A stretch of DNA of 8,771 bases from Tenericutes bacterium HGW-Tenericutes-5 (GCA_002839125.1 PGXI01000060.1:1-8771), one strand, 5' to 3'. Counted from the first letter of the stretch, positions 1 to 6,304 are shown. Notes: generated from the letters alone by a model not told the origin. Made by a program: numbers and translations.

Positions 1-752
1 TTAAAAACTGTTGTCTTACCAGCACCGTTTGGACCAATCAACCCAAATATCTCACCTTTTTTTACATCAAAACTTAAATCATCAACTGCTTTTAAACCAC
101 CGAAGTGCATCGATAAATTTCTAAGTGATAGAATCAAGTCTTTTTCTAAAACAACAGTGTTTTTGTCGCTTAACTTCTCTTCTAACTTAATAAGTTTTTC
201 TTTTAAGGAAACTATGTTCTCAGATAATTTCGTAACTGCTACATCAGTTTGATTATTTATTTTTTTGATATTAAAATCATATTTTTGATTAATTTTGTTA
301 ATCTTTTCTTGTTTTAAGTCTAGCAGTTCTTTTCTTTGATTTTCATAAAGAGCTTTATCATTTTCAGAAGGATTTAAATTAATATATTTTGACTTAACAT
401 CATTAATTCTTTTTTGTTTATTAATTTCCAAATCTATAATTTTTTGATTATATTCTTCTACCTTGTCTTTAGCTTTAGCTCTTTTGATTTTTTGTTTTAA
501 AATTCTAACTTCAAGACCTGTTTTTTTCTCAATTGAACTTACTTTTTCCGCTATTAACTCATTAATGTAATCAGAACTAACTCCTGCTTGTGTCTCATAA
601 CTAGCTATCTTATGATTAAAAATTAATTCGACTCTTTCGATTTGTTTATCTCTTTTTTGGCTTAACTCATCAGTTTTAATAACTAAATATTCTTTTTTAT
701 ATGCCAAATTAGATTCTTGCCTTTTCAAAAGGATATCATAGATATTAGTCAT
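1..752 (-). CDS. livG: LivG-type ABC transporter ATPase with long N-terminal coiled-coil extension (partial, 3' end off window)
   Basis: My own translation of the minus strand gives 250 uninterrupted codons from ATG at 752 to the window edge. Residues 1-205 are rich in Lys, Glu, Gln, Ile and Leu, have almost no Pro or Gly, and show heptad-like spacing; this looks like soluble coiled coil, with no membrane segment. From about residue 207 the sequence becomes the N-terminus of a branched-chain amino acid transporter ATPase: SLRNLSMHFGGLKAVDDLSF, then GEIFGLIGPNGAGKTTVF with the Walker A motif at 240-247. The HFGG..AV and LIGPNGAGKTT wording is typical of LivG rather than LivF. Usual LivG proteins (about 250-260 aa) begin almost directly with the ATPase domain, so the extension is extra. 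The start lies 4 nt after the livM stop with only a weak ribosome site, so translation is probably coupled to livM. Signature, Walker B and switch motifs lie outside the window. The ATPase would energise the LivH/LivM pore on the cytoplasmic side. Confidence 0.9.
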   Translation of the reverse strand, partial: MTNIYDILLKRQESNLAYKKEYLVIKTDELSQKRDKQIERVELIFNHKIASYETQAGVSSDYINELIAEKVSSIEKKTGLEVRILKQKIKRAKAKDKVEEYNQKIIDLEINKQKRINDVKSKYINLNPSENDKALYENQRKELLDLKQEKINKINQKYDFNIKKINNQTDVAVTKLSENIVSLKEKLIKLEEKLSDKNTVVLEKDLILSLRNLSMHFGGLKAVDDLSFDVKKGEIFGLIGPNGAGKTTVF

Positions 753-756
753 TATT

Positions 757-1860
757 TTATTCACTATCTGGACCATATCGATACTCCTTCCATTTGTGTT
801 TTACCTTTTGGAATAATCGTTTTATAAATCCTATTACAGTGTTTACAAGTCTAATTAACCCGCCGCGATAAAACATTATAACTAAAATTATCAATACGCC
901 ATTTAACATAATCGAAATTTCTGGATGTTCAATAAAATATCCTCCGAAATTGTTACGATTAGATAAAACTGCTAAGTCAAATCCAAAGATTAAAAATGTA
1001 CCCATAATAATTCCATAAATCGATCTAGAACCACCGACAATAACTGCTGCCAAAATCAATAAACTTAGATTTAAAGTCCAATCGCCTGGAACAGGGAAAG
1101 TTGATGGTATATAAGTTAAATATAAAACTCCTGCAAGCATTGCATAGACTGTAGAAACAATAAATGCTAAAAGACGATATTTAAAAATGCTTATTCCCAT
1201 TGCTTGAGCTGCTGAGGTTGAATTTCTCATCGCCAATAGCGCTCTTCCTGTAGGGCTTTTCATTATATTGAAAGTGATTATCATCATCAATAAAAGTGCT
1301 AATGATATAGCTACAAAAACAACATTTGGATCTAAAACGATATACTGATTAAATAAAACAATCCGGTTATTGACAATCATGCCATCAATCCCATTAGAGA
1401 AAGCTGTCCAGTTGGTAAAAATTTCATTAATTATTTCAGCAATAGCCAAAGTAATAATCGCAAGATACATTCCTTCAATTCTAAGGGATATAAACCCAAC
1501 TATTGTTCCAACTACTATTGCCACTAAAATGGCTATTATAATAATCAAGAATACTGAATAGCCTTTATTGTTTGTGAAATAACCTAACAAATAAGCTCCT
1601 AAACCAACAAACCCGGCTGTCCCAAGAGACGCTAATCCACCAAATCCTAAAAGAATAGAAAAACCCAGTCCGACAATAATATAAATCATTGTCTTACCAA
1701 AAGCTCTTAATGTTTGATTCGCAACATCAACTCCTGCTATTCTTAAAACTTGAACTAAAAGCATAATGATTGTTATTATAAAGAATCCAAAATAAGGATG
1801 CTTAACCATTGACTTAAATTTGTTTTTATACGTGTTTTTCATCTTAGTTTCGTAAGTCAT
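757..1860 (-). CDS. livM: Branched-chain amino acid-type (HAAT) ABC transporter permease LivM
   Basis: This 367-residue integral membrane protein is one of two pore subunits of a HAAT-family importer. It carries the LivM landmarks: GLASLGTAGFVGLGAY at about 75-90, LRIEGMYLAIITLAIAEI at 126-143, the cytoplasmic coupling loop SPTGRALLAMRNSTSAAQAM at about 202-221 followed by GISIFKYRLLAF, and VGGSRSIYG at 275-283. Around nine hydrophobic segments are visible between residues 25 and 330. The C-terminal 30 residues (about 337-367) form a strongly basic, amphipathic tail. ATG at 1860 follows the livH stop by 2 nt and has a good AAGGTG ribosome site at 1866-1871, inside the livH end. It pairs with LivH and delivers substrate through a pore powered by LivG and a LivF outside the window. 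Sequence alone does not fix the substrate: this permease family also serves amides, urea and various carboxylates. The family call is firm. Confidence 0.93.
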   Translation of the reverse strand: MTYETKMKNTYKNKFKSMVKHPYFGFFIITIIMLLVQVLRIAGVDVANQTLRAFGKTMIYIIVGLGFSILLGFGGLASLGTAGFVGLGAYLLGYFTNNKGYSVFLIIIIAILVAIVVGTIVGFISLRIEGMYLAIITLAIAEIINEIFTNWTAFSNGIDGMIVNNRIVLFNQYIVLDPNVVFVAISLALLLMMIITFNIMKSPTGRALLAMRNSTSAAQAMGISIFKYRLLAFIVSTVYAMLAGVLYLTYIPSTFPVPGDWTLNLSLLILAAVIVGGSRSIYGIIMGTFLIFGFDLAVLSNRNNFGGYFIEHPEISIMLNGVLIILVIMFYRGGLIRLVNTVIGFIKRLFQKVKHKWKEYRYGPDSE

Positions 1861-1862
1861 AG

Positions 1863-3005
1863 TTACACCTTCTTATCTACTTTCTTACCAAATAATCCTT
1901 CAGGTTTAATAAGTACAAATGCAAGAATAATTGCATAAACTACTGTGAAATTCCAGTTTCCAACTAAGGAAACCATTAAACCTTGTAATAAAGGAATTAA
2001 GATACTGGCAATAAGTGGTCCACTAAAGGAAGTAAAACTTCCAAGAACAGCTGCGACGAAACCGTTAACTTGAGTAGATACCATCAATGCTGGATTAATG
2101 TCTGTTGGAGCTTTAATAATAGCTGCAACTCCACCTAAAAATCCAGCGATACCCCAGCTTAAAGCTGTGATGAGTTTTGTGTTAACACCCATCATTGAAG
2201 CTACTCTTTCATTTGATGCAGTTGCTCTTACACCTAGACCCCATTTAGTGAATCTTAAAAGCGAGAATAATAATACTAATAAAAATACTGAAAAGATTAA
2301 GATATACAAAGAATGCTTCGTCATACTCAATTGCATTTCTATAATTCCCCAAGTATTTAAAAACGTTAAAGGAATTTTTTCTGATGCAGGGAATAATTGC
2401 GGTATTACTAAAGGATTATTAGTTGAGTTGAATCCGAAAATCATCGGCATCAATCCCATTAATATTATTACTAACCCCATAGTAATCATTTGTTTACCGA
2501 TTGGTGTTTTATCTTTTGAATATCTTATTATTACGGTATCAATAAATACTCCGAGCAAGAAAGCCACAAACGAACCAGCAAATAAAGCGACTATTACAGT
2601 TGTAGTTGTTGACCATTCATAATTAGCCCCAATATACTGAACTGCTTTAGCTGCAGAATAAGCTCCAAATGTCGCCATCATACTTTGAGCAAAGTTTGTG
2701 GTAGTTGAAGTTTTATAGATTAATACAATCGCAGTTGTAGCTAAAGCCAAACTGGCTATATTTGGTATTTGGTTAATAAACTGTAAAATCATATAAGCTA
2801 AAGCACGATCATCAAATTTAGCTTGTGCAGTTTGATAAACAATCACGAATGTATAGATTATCAATAAAAACACAATTAAATTTATAACTCGTGATTTAAC
2901 TTTGGCTTGATTTTTAAAGTATTTTAAGAAAAATATTTTGAAAATATTGTAAGCAACAAATAGAATTGCTGCTGCAATACCAAAATCTAACCAAAAGGCG
3001 CCCAT
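1863..3005 (-). CDS. livH: Branched-chain amino acid-type (HAAT) ABC transporter permease LivH, with extra N-terminal membrane segments
   Basis: This is the second pore subunit, 380 residues long; LivH proteins are commonly about 290-310. The canonical LivH start (family pattern: Gln, Asn-Gly-Leu, then an N-F-A-x-G segment) is recognisable only from about residue 75, at LQFINQIPNIASLALATTAI and NFAQSMMATFGAY (104-116). The first 73 residues add two hydrophobic helices (about 9-28 and 40-58) separated by a basic loop. The conserved cytoplasmic coupling loop is GLGVRATASNERVASMMGVN at about 256-275, followed by ALSWGIAGFLGGVAAI, and the end KPEGLFGKK matches the family's usual P-x-GLFG tail. 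The usual FAHGE turn reads FAQSM here. ATG at 3005 overlaps the stop of the condensing-enzyme gene by one base (TAATG), so translation is likely coupled. The role is transmembrane passage of a small polar or carboxylate substrate together with LivM. Confidence 0.93.
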   Translation of the reverse strand: MGAFWLDFGIAAAILFVAYNIFKIFFLKYFKNQAKVKSRVINLIVFLLIIYTFVIVYQTAQAKFDDRALAYMILQFINQIPNIASLALATTAIVLIYKTSTTTNFAQSMMATFGAYSAAKAVQYIGANYEWSTTTTVIVALFAGSFVAFLLGVFIDTVIIRYSKDKTPIGKQMITMGLVIILMGLMPMIFGFNSTNNPLVIPQLFPASEKIPLTFLNTWGIIEMQLSMTKHSLYILIFSVFLLVLLFSLLRFTKWGLGVRATASNERVASMMGVNTKLITALSWGIAGFLGGVAAIIKAPTDINPALMVSTQVNGFVAAVLGSFTSFSGPLIASILIPLLQGLMVSLVGNWNFTVVYAIILAFVLIKPEGLFGKKVDKKV

Positions 3006-4030
3006 TATACTTTACCCCACTTTATGATATTAGCGGCCCATACATAACCAATACCTGCGGCTATCATACAAACTACACTTCCATCTTTTACTCTTCTTTC
3101 TTCTAGAGCTTTGTGTAAAGATAAGATTTGATCAACTTGACCAATATGACCGTATTCTTCCAAGTAAATTGTTTGATCATTGGTTAAACCGAGTTCATCT
3201 AACATAAATTGATGTCCTGATCTTTTAATATGAAGAATTGCTAAATAATCAATATCTTTTCTTTCTAAGTCGCTCTTTTCTAAAGCTTTATCAATACACA
3301 TAAACCAATTTGGCATGGATACTTCGTTTAAACGATCTTTCATCTTTTTAGGTTCCATTAATCTTAAAGATTTTTTGGCTTCTTCAAGATTTTCATGTGT
3401 GATAGGTTTAGCAGTACCACCAATTTCAACTCCGGCTGTTCTAGCTAAAGATCCATCAGCAATAATATGTGATCCTAAAAGTAAATTCTTGTTATAATTC
3501 TTTTTTAAGATTATTGCACCGCCACCAGCGCCAAGGTTAAACATCATTGACATATCTTTATCAGTATAGTCAACAAAATCACCGTTTCTATATCCGCCAA
3601 CTACCATGACTATATTCACATCATCATCAGCTATCAACATGTCCTTAGCCATCTTCATAGCTGAAACTGTTGTACAACATCTGTTAGCTACATCGATTCC
3701 CCAAGCGTTGATAGCTCCAATTTTGTCTTGAATATAAAGCGCACTGGTTGTTAATGGATATTCTTTCCATTCTTCACCAACACAAATAATTACATCGATT
3801 TCCTTTGGATCAACACCAGTGTTCTTTAAAGCGTCAAGCGCGGCTTTAACACCCATTTCTTGGGTGCCATCATCTTCACCAGGTATAGTTTTTTTAACTA
3901 TTCCCAATTTTTCAATTACCGCTTCCTCAGCCCAAATGCCATTGGTTTGTGCTGAGATTTCTTTGGCGGTCATAAACTTCTCCGGCAAATAGACGCCGGT
4001 CCCAACAATACCAACAGTTGGTTTATTCAT
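3005..4030 (-). CDS. KAS III / FabH-like thiolase-fold condensing enzyme with atypical active site
   Basis: This 341-residue protein is of the 3-oxoacyl-ACP synthase III / HMG-CoA synthase superfamily, starting PTVGIVGTGVYLPEKFMTA. Numbering from ATG at 4030, the nucleophile is Cys118 in GIDVANRCCTT, aligned by eye to DVAAACAG of E. coli FabH. His267 in LAILHIKRSGHQ matches the FabH LVPHQAN histidine. The C-terminal AAGIGYVWAANIIKW matches AFGGGFTWGSALVRF. Where FabH has the catalytic Asn of HGNTSAAS, this protein has YGHIGQ, so His295 replaces it. Glu87 in VGEEW sits 31 residues before the nucleophile, where HMG-CoA synthase has its catalytic Glu (VGTES). An acyltransferase or HMG-CoA-synthase-like reaction is therefore as likely as fatty-acid initiation; the true substrate is unknown. 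It lies between fabG-like and livH in one operon, 31 nt after the former and overlapping the latter by 1 nt. An upstream GTG at 4039 was rejected as start because it lies inside the ribosome site. Confidence 0.85.
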   Translation of the reverse strand: MNKPTVGIVGTGVYLPEKFMTAKEISAQTNGIWAEEAVIEKLGIVKKTIPGEDDGTQEMGVKAALDALKNTGVDPKEIDVIICVGEEWKEYPLTTSALYIQDKIGAINAWGIDVANRCCTTVSAMKMAKDMLIADDDVNIVMVVGGYRNGDFVDYTDKDMSMMFNLGAGGGAIILKKNYNKNLLLGSHIIADGSLARTAGVEIGGTAKPITHENLEEAKKSLRLMEPKKMKDRLNEVSMPNWFMCIDKALEKSDLERKDIDYLAILHIKRSGHQFMLDELGLTNDQTIYLEEYGHIGQVDQILSLHKALEERRVKDGSVVCMIAAGIGYVWAANIIKWGKV

Positions 4031-4034
4031 GTTA

Positions 4035-4045
4035 ATCACATCTTT
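4035..4045 (-). promoter_or_regulatory. Shine-Dalgarno sequence fixing the KAS III-like start
   Basis: Read on the minus strand, AAAGATGTGAT matches 9 of 11 bases of the extended Shine-Dalgarno AAGGAGGTGAT and ends 4 nt before ATG at 4030. It contains the in-frame GTG at 4039, which therefore cannot be the start if this site is used. Confidence 0.6.
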
Positions 4046-4061
4046 CTATTTATAATTTTTA

Positions 4062-4781
4062 TTAAAGTCTCATTCCGCCATCGGCTTGAATTGTTTGTCC
4101 TGTTATATAAGATGCATCATCACTTGCTAAGAATAATGCAACTTTAGCGATTTCTTCTGGTTGACCAAGTCTTTTTAACATTGTCATCTGTGCAAACTGA
4201 TCCAATAATTCCTGAGGAACTGTTTTTAAGATATCAGTCATAACATATCCTGGTGCAATTGCATTAACTCTAACTGGAACACCTTTTCTCGCGAATTCTT
4301 TTGCCCATGTTTTAGTTAAACCGATAACCCCAGCTTTAGTCGCTGAATAGTTAGCTTGACCAATATTTCCAAAAACACCAACCACTGAAGAAATGTTAAT
4401 GATTGATCCTCCGCCAATGTTTTCCATTTGCGGCCCAATATGTCTTACTAGGTTGAAAATACCTTTTAAGTTAACATTGATAACTGCATCCCACATTTCA
4501 TCTGTCATTTTTCTAGTCATTGCGTCTCTTGTAATCCCTGCATTATTAACTAAAATATCAATTTTGCCATATTCTTTAATCATATCATCAAAGAATTTTT
4601 GACAACCTTCAACATCAGTAATATTTAACTTATAAAAACTTACATTTTTCATTTCATAAGTCATTTCGCCCATATCAACCGCAACTACTTTTGCGCCTTC
4701 AGATGCGAATGCTTTTGCTATTTCAGCACCAATACCTTTAGCTCCACCTGTAACAACTGCTACTTTATCTTTTAATTTCAT
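4062..4781 (-). CDS. fabG: FabG-type short-chain dehydrogenase/reductase (3-oxoacyl / acetoacetyl-CoA reductase or 3-hydroxyacyl-CoA dehydrogenase)
   Basis: This 239-residue classical SDR has all expected motifs: glycine-rich TGGAKGIG at 11-18, NNAG at 79-82, the catalytic Ser at 131-132 in NISSVVG, the Tyr-x-x-x-Lys pair Y145/K149 in ANYSATKAG, PGYVMTDI at 177-184, and the FabG-like C-terminus SYITGQTIQADGGM. It would interconvert a 3-oxoacyl and a 3-hydroxyacyl thioester in the cytosol. Asp36 at the end of the second beta strand (VVAVDM) usually favours NAD(H). Lys15 in the glycine motif is more often seen in NADP(H) enzymes, so the cofactor is ambiguous. ATG at 4781 has an AGGAG ribosome site at 4791-4795 with 9-nt spacing. 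The thiolase gene ends 20 nt upstream. The neighbours favour acyl-CoA work (PhaB- or Hbd-like) over housekeeping fatty acid synthesis; the symbol reflects family only. Confidence 0.9.
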   Translation of the reverse strand: MKLKDKVAVVTGGAKGIGAEIAKAFASEGAKVVAVDMGEMTYEMKNVSFYKLNITDVEGCQKFFDDMIKEYGKIDILVNNAGITRDAMTRKMTDEMWDAVINVNLKGIFNLVRHIGPQMENIGGGSIINISSVVGVFGNIGQANYSATKAGVIGLTKTWAKEFARKGVPVRVNAIAPGYVMTDILKTVPQELLDQFAQMTMLKRLGQPEEIAKVALFLASDDASYITGQTIQADGGMRL

Positions 4782-4801
4782 TTATCTATTCTCCTTTTTC
4801 C

Positions 4802-6007
4802 TTATCTTTTAATTACTACAGCAGTACCCATACCGCCACCGATACATAAACTAGCTAATCCTAAATGCTTATCTTGTTTAATCATTTCATGCAGTAATGT
4901 TACAACGATTCTATTACCACTCGCTCCTACTGGATGACCAAGTGCAATCGCTCCACCATTTACATTAGTTTTTGACAAAATTTCTTCCTTAGTCATATTG
5001 TGTTCTTCTGCTAATTCAGTAACAACACCTAAACTTTGAGCCGCAAAAGCTTCGTTTAGTTCAATAAGTTCCATATCTTTCAATTTTAAATTATAGTTGC
5101 TCATTAAATTTCTAATTGCTGGAACTGGTCCTAGTCCCATATAGTTAGGATCAACACCCGCTTGTCCAACGCCAATGATTTCAGCTAGAACCGGTAAATT
5201 ATATGCTTTAACTGCTTCTTCACTAGCAATAATTGTAAATGAAGCCGCATCATTTATCCCTGAAGCATTCCCGGCAGTAACTGATCCATCTTTAATAAAA
5301 GCAGGTCTTAATTTAGCGAGAATTTCTGGAGTTGTTGTTCTATTAGGATATTCATCCGTATCAAATATAATATCGCCTTTTCTTGTTTTTATAACAATCG
5401 GAACAATCTCATCTTTGAATTTGCCAGCGTCAACTGCTTTAATTGCTTTTGCTTGAGATTCATAAGCAAATTTGTCTTGTTCTTCTCTTGTTAGATTATG
5501 TTTATTTGCAATGTTTTCTGCGGTAATACCCATATGCATATTACCAAAAGCGTCTGTTAGAGCGTCATAAACCATATGATCAATCATTTCCATATTACCC
5601 ATTTTGTTTCCTGATCTTACTTTTCCAGAAACTAAATATGGTGCAAAAGACATCGATTCAACTCCACCAGCTACTACTATTTCAGATAAACCAGCTTGAA
5701 TACCCATATAAGCATTTAATATAGCCTTCATACCACTACCACATAACATATTTAATGAATATGCCGGTACAGCTTCAGGAATACCTGCTTTTACAGAGAT
5801 TTGTCTTGCAATCCCTTGACCAAGTCCCGCAGATAAAATATTACCTACAATTACTTCACTAATTTTATCAACTGGGACTTTGGTTTCTTCTAATAATGCT
5901 TTTAAAACTTGTGAACCCATATCTTGAGGGTGAACGTCTTTAAGTGTACCCAAGAAAGAACCGATAGGACTTCTTTTAGCTCCGACAATATAAATTTTTT
6001 TACTCAC
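4802..6007 (-). CDS. atoB: Acetyl-CoA C-acetyltransferase (acetoacetyl-CoA thiolase)
   Basis: This 401-residue thiolase is close to the usual 390-395. The acyl-accepting Cys89 lies in LNMLCGSGMK. NEAFAAQ is at 318-324, the catalytic His358 in ALGHPVGASG and the second catalytic Cys388 in SLCIGGGMG. Met159 in HMGITAEN and Met290 in NYMGLGPVPA match the conserved methionines of short-chain (acetoacetyl-CoA) thiolases such as the Zoogloea enzyme. It condenses two acetyl-CoA to acetoacetyl-CoA or runs in reverse. The start is GTG at 6007, chosen because a perfect AGGAGG lies 9-10 nt upstream and the protein begins SKKIYIVGAKRSPIGSF, the normal family start. It is the first gene of a six-gene operon that continues through an SDR and a KAS III-like enzyme into a Liv-type importer. 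Its promoter carries a likely TetR operator and a cre-like palindrome. Confidence 0.95.
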   Translation of the reverse strand: MSKKIYIVGAKRSPIGSFLGTLKDVHPQDMGSQVLKALLEETKVPVDKISEVIVGNILSAGLGQGIARQISVKAGIPEAVPAYSLNMLCGSGMKAILNAYMGIQAGLSEIVVAGGVESMSFAPYLVSGKVRSGNKMGNMEMIDHMVYDALTDAFGNMHMGITAENIANKHNLTREEQDKFAYESQAKAIKAVDAGKFKDEIVPIVIKTRKGDIIFDTDEYPNRTTTPEILAKLRPAFIKDGSVTAGNASGINDAASFTIIASEEAVKAYNLPVLAEIIGVGQAGVDPNYMGLGPVPAIRNLMSNYNLKLKDMELIELNEAFAAQSLGVVTELAEEHNMTKEEILSKTNVNGGAIALGHPVGASGNRIVVTLLHEMIKQDKHLGLASLCIGGGMGTAVVIKR

Positions 6008-6016
6008 TTTTTAAAA

Positions 6017-6023
6017 TCCTCCT
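6017..6023 (-). promoter_or_regulatory. Strong ribosome binding site of the thiolase gene
   Basis: AGGAGGA on the minus strand lies 9 nt before the GTG at 6007. It is the strongest Shine-Dalgarno in the window and supports the non-ATG start. Confidence 0.8.
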
Positions 6024-6040
6024 ATAATTTTTATAATACT

Positions 6041-6062
6041 AATATGAATATTTCTTCATATT
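6041..6062. promoter_or_regulatory. Operator A: perfect inverted repeat at the operon transcription start
   Basis: AATATGAA at 6041-6048 and its exact reverse complement TTCATATT at 6055-6062 are separated by 6 nt. The site begins about 9 nt downstream of the -10 box of the minus-strand promoter, so it covers roughly +1 to +22. This is a classical position for a repressor. A 22-bp palindrome size suits a TetR-family dimer, and a tetR gene is divergently encoded next door. Binding is inferred. Confidence 0.65.
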
Positions 6063-6070
6063 TCATCTTA

Positions 6071-6100
6071 ATTATAATCAAATTATCAATGAAATGTCAA
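6071..6100 (-). promoter_or_regulatory. Sigma-A promoter of the thiolase-SDR-KAS-liv operon
   Basis: On the minus strand a consensus -35 TTGACA (6100 to 6095) is followed after 18 nt by a consensus -10 TATAAT (6076 to 6071). Transcription would start near 6064, giving a leader of about 57 nt to the GTG at 6007. With both hexamers perfect, this should be a strong promoter unless repressed. Confidence 0.75.
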
Positions 6101-6109
6101 GCGCTTTCA
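6095..6109. promoter_or_regulatory. Possible cre (CcpA) site overlapping the -35 box
   Basis: On the minus strand TGAAAGCGCTTGACA contains the perfect palindrome AAGCGCTT and matches the first 11 positions of the low-GC Gram-positive catabolite-response consensus (TGWAARCGYTWNCW) but not its last two. It shares bases with TTGACA. If real, binding would shut the operon down when a preferred sugar is present. CcpA presence cannot be seen here. Confidence 0.35.
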
Positions 6110-6125
6110 CTCTTTTTGCAAAAAA

Positions 6126-6141
6126 ATGTAAATCCCTACAT
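6126..6141. repeat. Small inverted repeat ATGTA-N6-TACAT
   Basis: ATGTA at 6126-6130 and TACAT at 6137-6141 have the same 5-6-5 geometry as the cores of operators A and B, but different bases (ATGTA rather than ATGAA). It lies about 26 nt upstream of the operon -35. It may be chance or a weak extra regulator site. Confidence 0.25.
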
Positions 6142-6194
6142 ATAGGCTTTGAAATATATTTTTTGCTTAAAAAAGCCAAAAATGGCGACCAATG

Positions 6195-6203
6195 TGCTAT
6201 ATT
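6195..6203 (+). promoter_or_regulatory. Alternative tetR promoter: extended -10
   Basis: TGCTATATT resembles the extended -10 TGnTATAAT, but no good -35 lies upstream. A start near 6210 would place operator B just downstream of it, mirroring the operon side. It is weaker by consensus than the candidate at 6261-6289. Confidence 0.25.
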
Positions 6204-6221
6204 GCAAATAAATATGTAACT

Positions 6222-6240
6222 TATGAACCTTTATTCATGT
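6222..6240. promoter_or_regulatory. Operator B: second copy of the operator A motif, on the tetR side
   Basis: The 19-nt segment TATGAACCTTTATTCATGT matches 6043-6061 (TATGAATATTTCTTCATAT) at 15 of 19 positions, with the same ATGAA-N6-TTCAT core and the same central TTT. Conservation of both arms and spacing within one intergenic region suggests one protein binds both sites. It would let the TetR protein regulate its own gene. Confidence 0.6.
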
Positions 6241-6260
6241 AAATATTTTCATAAAATACC

Positions 6261-6289
6261 TTGTTTTTTAATAGCGTTTCATTTACAAT
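6261..6289 (+). promoter_or_regulatory. Candidate tetR promoter
   Basis: TTGTTT at 6261-6266 and TACAAT at 6284-6289 are 17 nt apart, a good sigma-A match. The start would fall near 6296, leaving a very short leader that begins at the GGTGAT ribosome site (6296-6301), which argues for caution. Operator B ends 21 nt before this -35. Confidence 0.4.
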
Positions 6290-6304
6290 TAACTTGGTGA
6301 TAAT

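Larger units (their letters stand above)
6008..6304. other. Divergent control region between the thiolase-liv operon and tetR
   Basis: This 297-nt stretch has no convincing gene. It holds the operon promoter and ribosome site, two copies of an operator-like motif, a cre-like palindrome and possible tetR promoters (listed separately). The centre (about 6145-6186) has short overlapping inverted repeats: GGCTTT at 6145-6150 with AAAGCC at 6172-6177, GCTT/AAGC at 6165-6176, and GCCA/TGGC at 6175-6186. They are too short to name as a terminator or riboswitch. Confidence 0.7.

Noticed and set aside
1..752. Coiled-coil region as a separate gene next to livG
   Set aside because: Codon-by-codon translation found no stop between the coiled coil and the Walker A motif, and no well-placed start with a ribosome site at the domain junction.
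2098..2622. A 174-codon open frame on the plus strand
   Set aside because: It lies wholly antisense to livH, has no ribosome site or recognisable motif, and its sequence reads as a mirror of the hydrophobic permease. It is a shadow frame.
3005..4039. GTG at 4039 as the start of the KAS III-like gene
   Set aside because: The GTG is part of the AAAGATGTGAT ribosome site and has no site of its own at proper spacing; ATG at 4030 fits better.
5175..5456. Plus-strand open frame of 93 codons, and similar short frames opposite the other genes
   Set aside because: All are antisense to well-supported conserved genes, with no ribosome sites or domain features.
6145..6186. Riboswitch or small RNA in the middle of the divergent region
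   Set aside because: Only 4-6 bp stems with AT-rich loops are visible, with no known riboswitch core and no terminator-like hairpin plus T-run in a fitting position.
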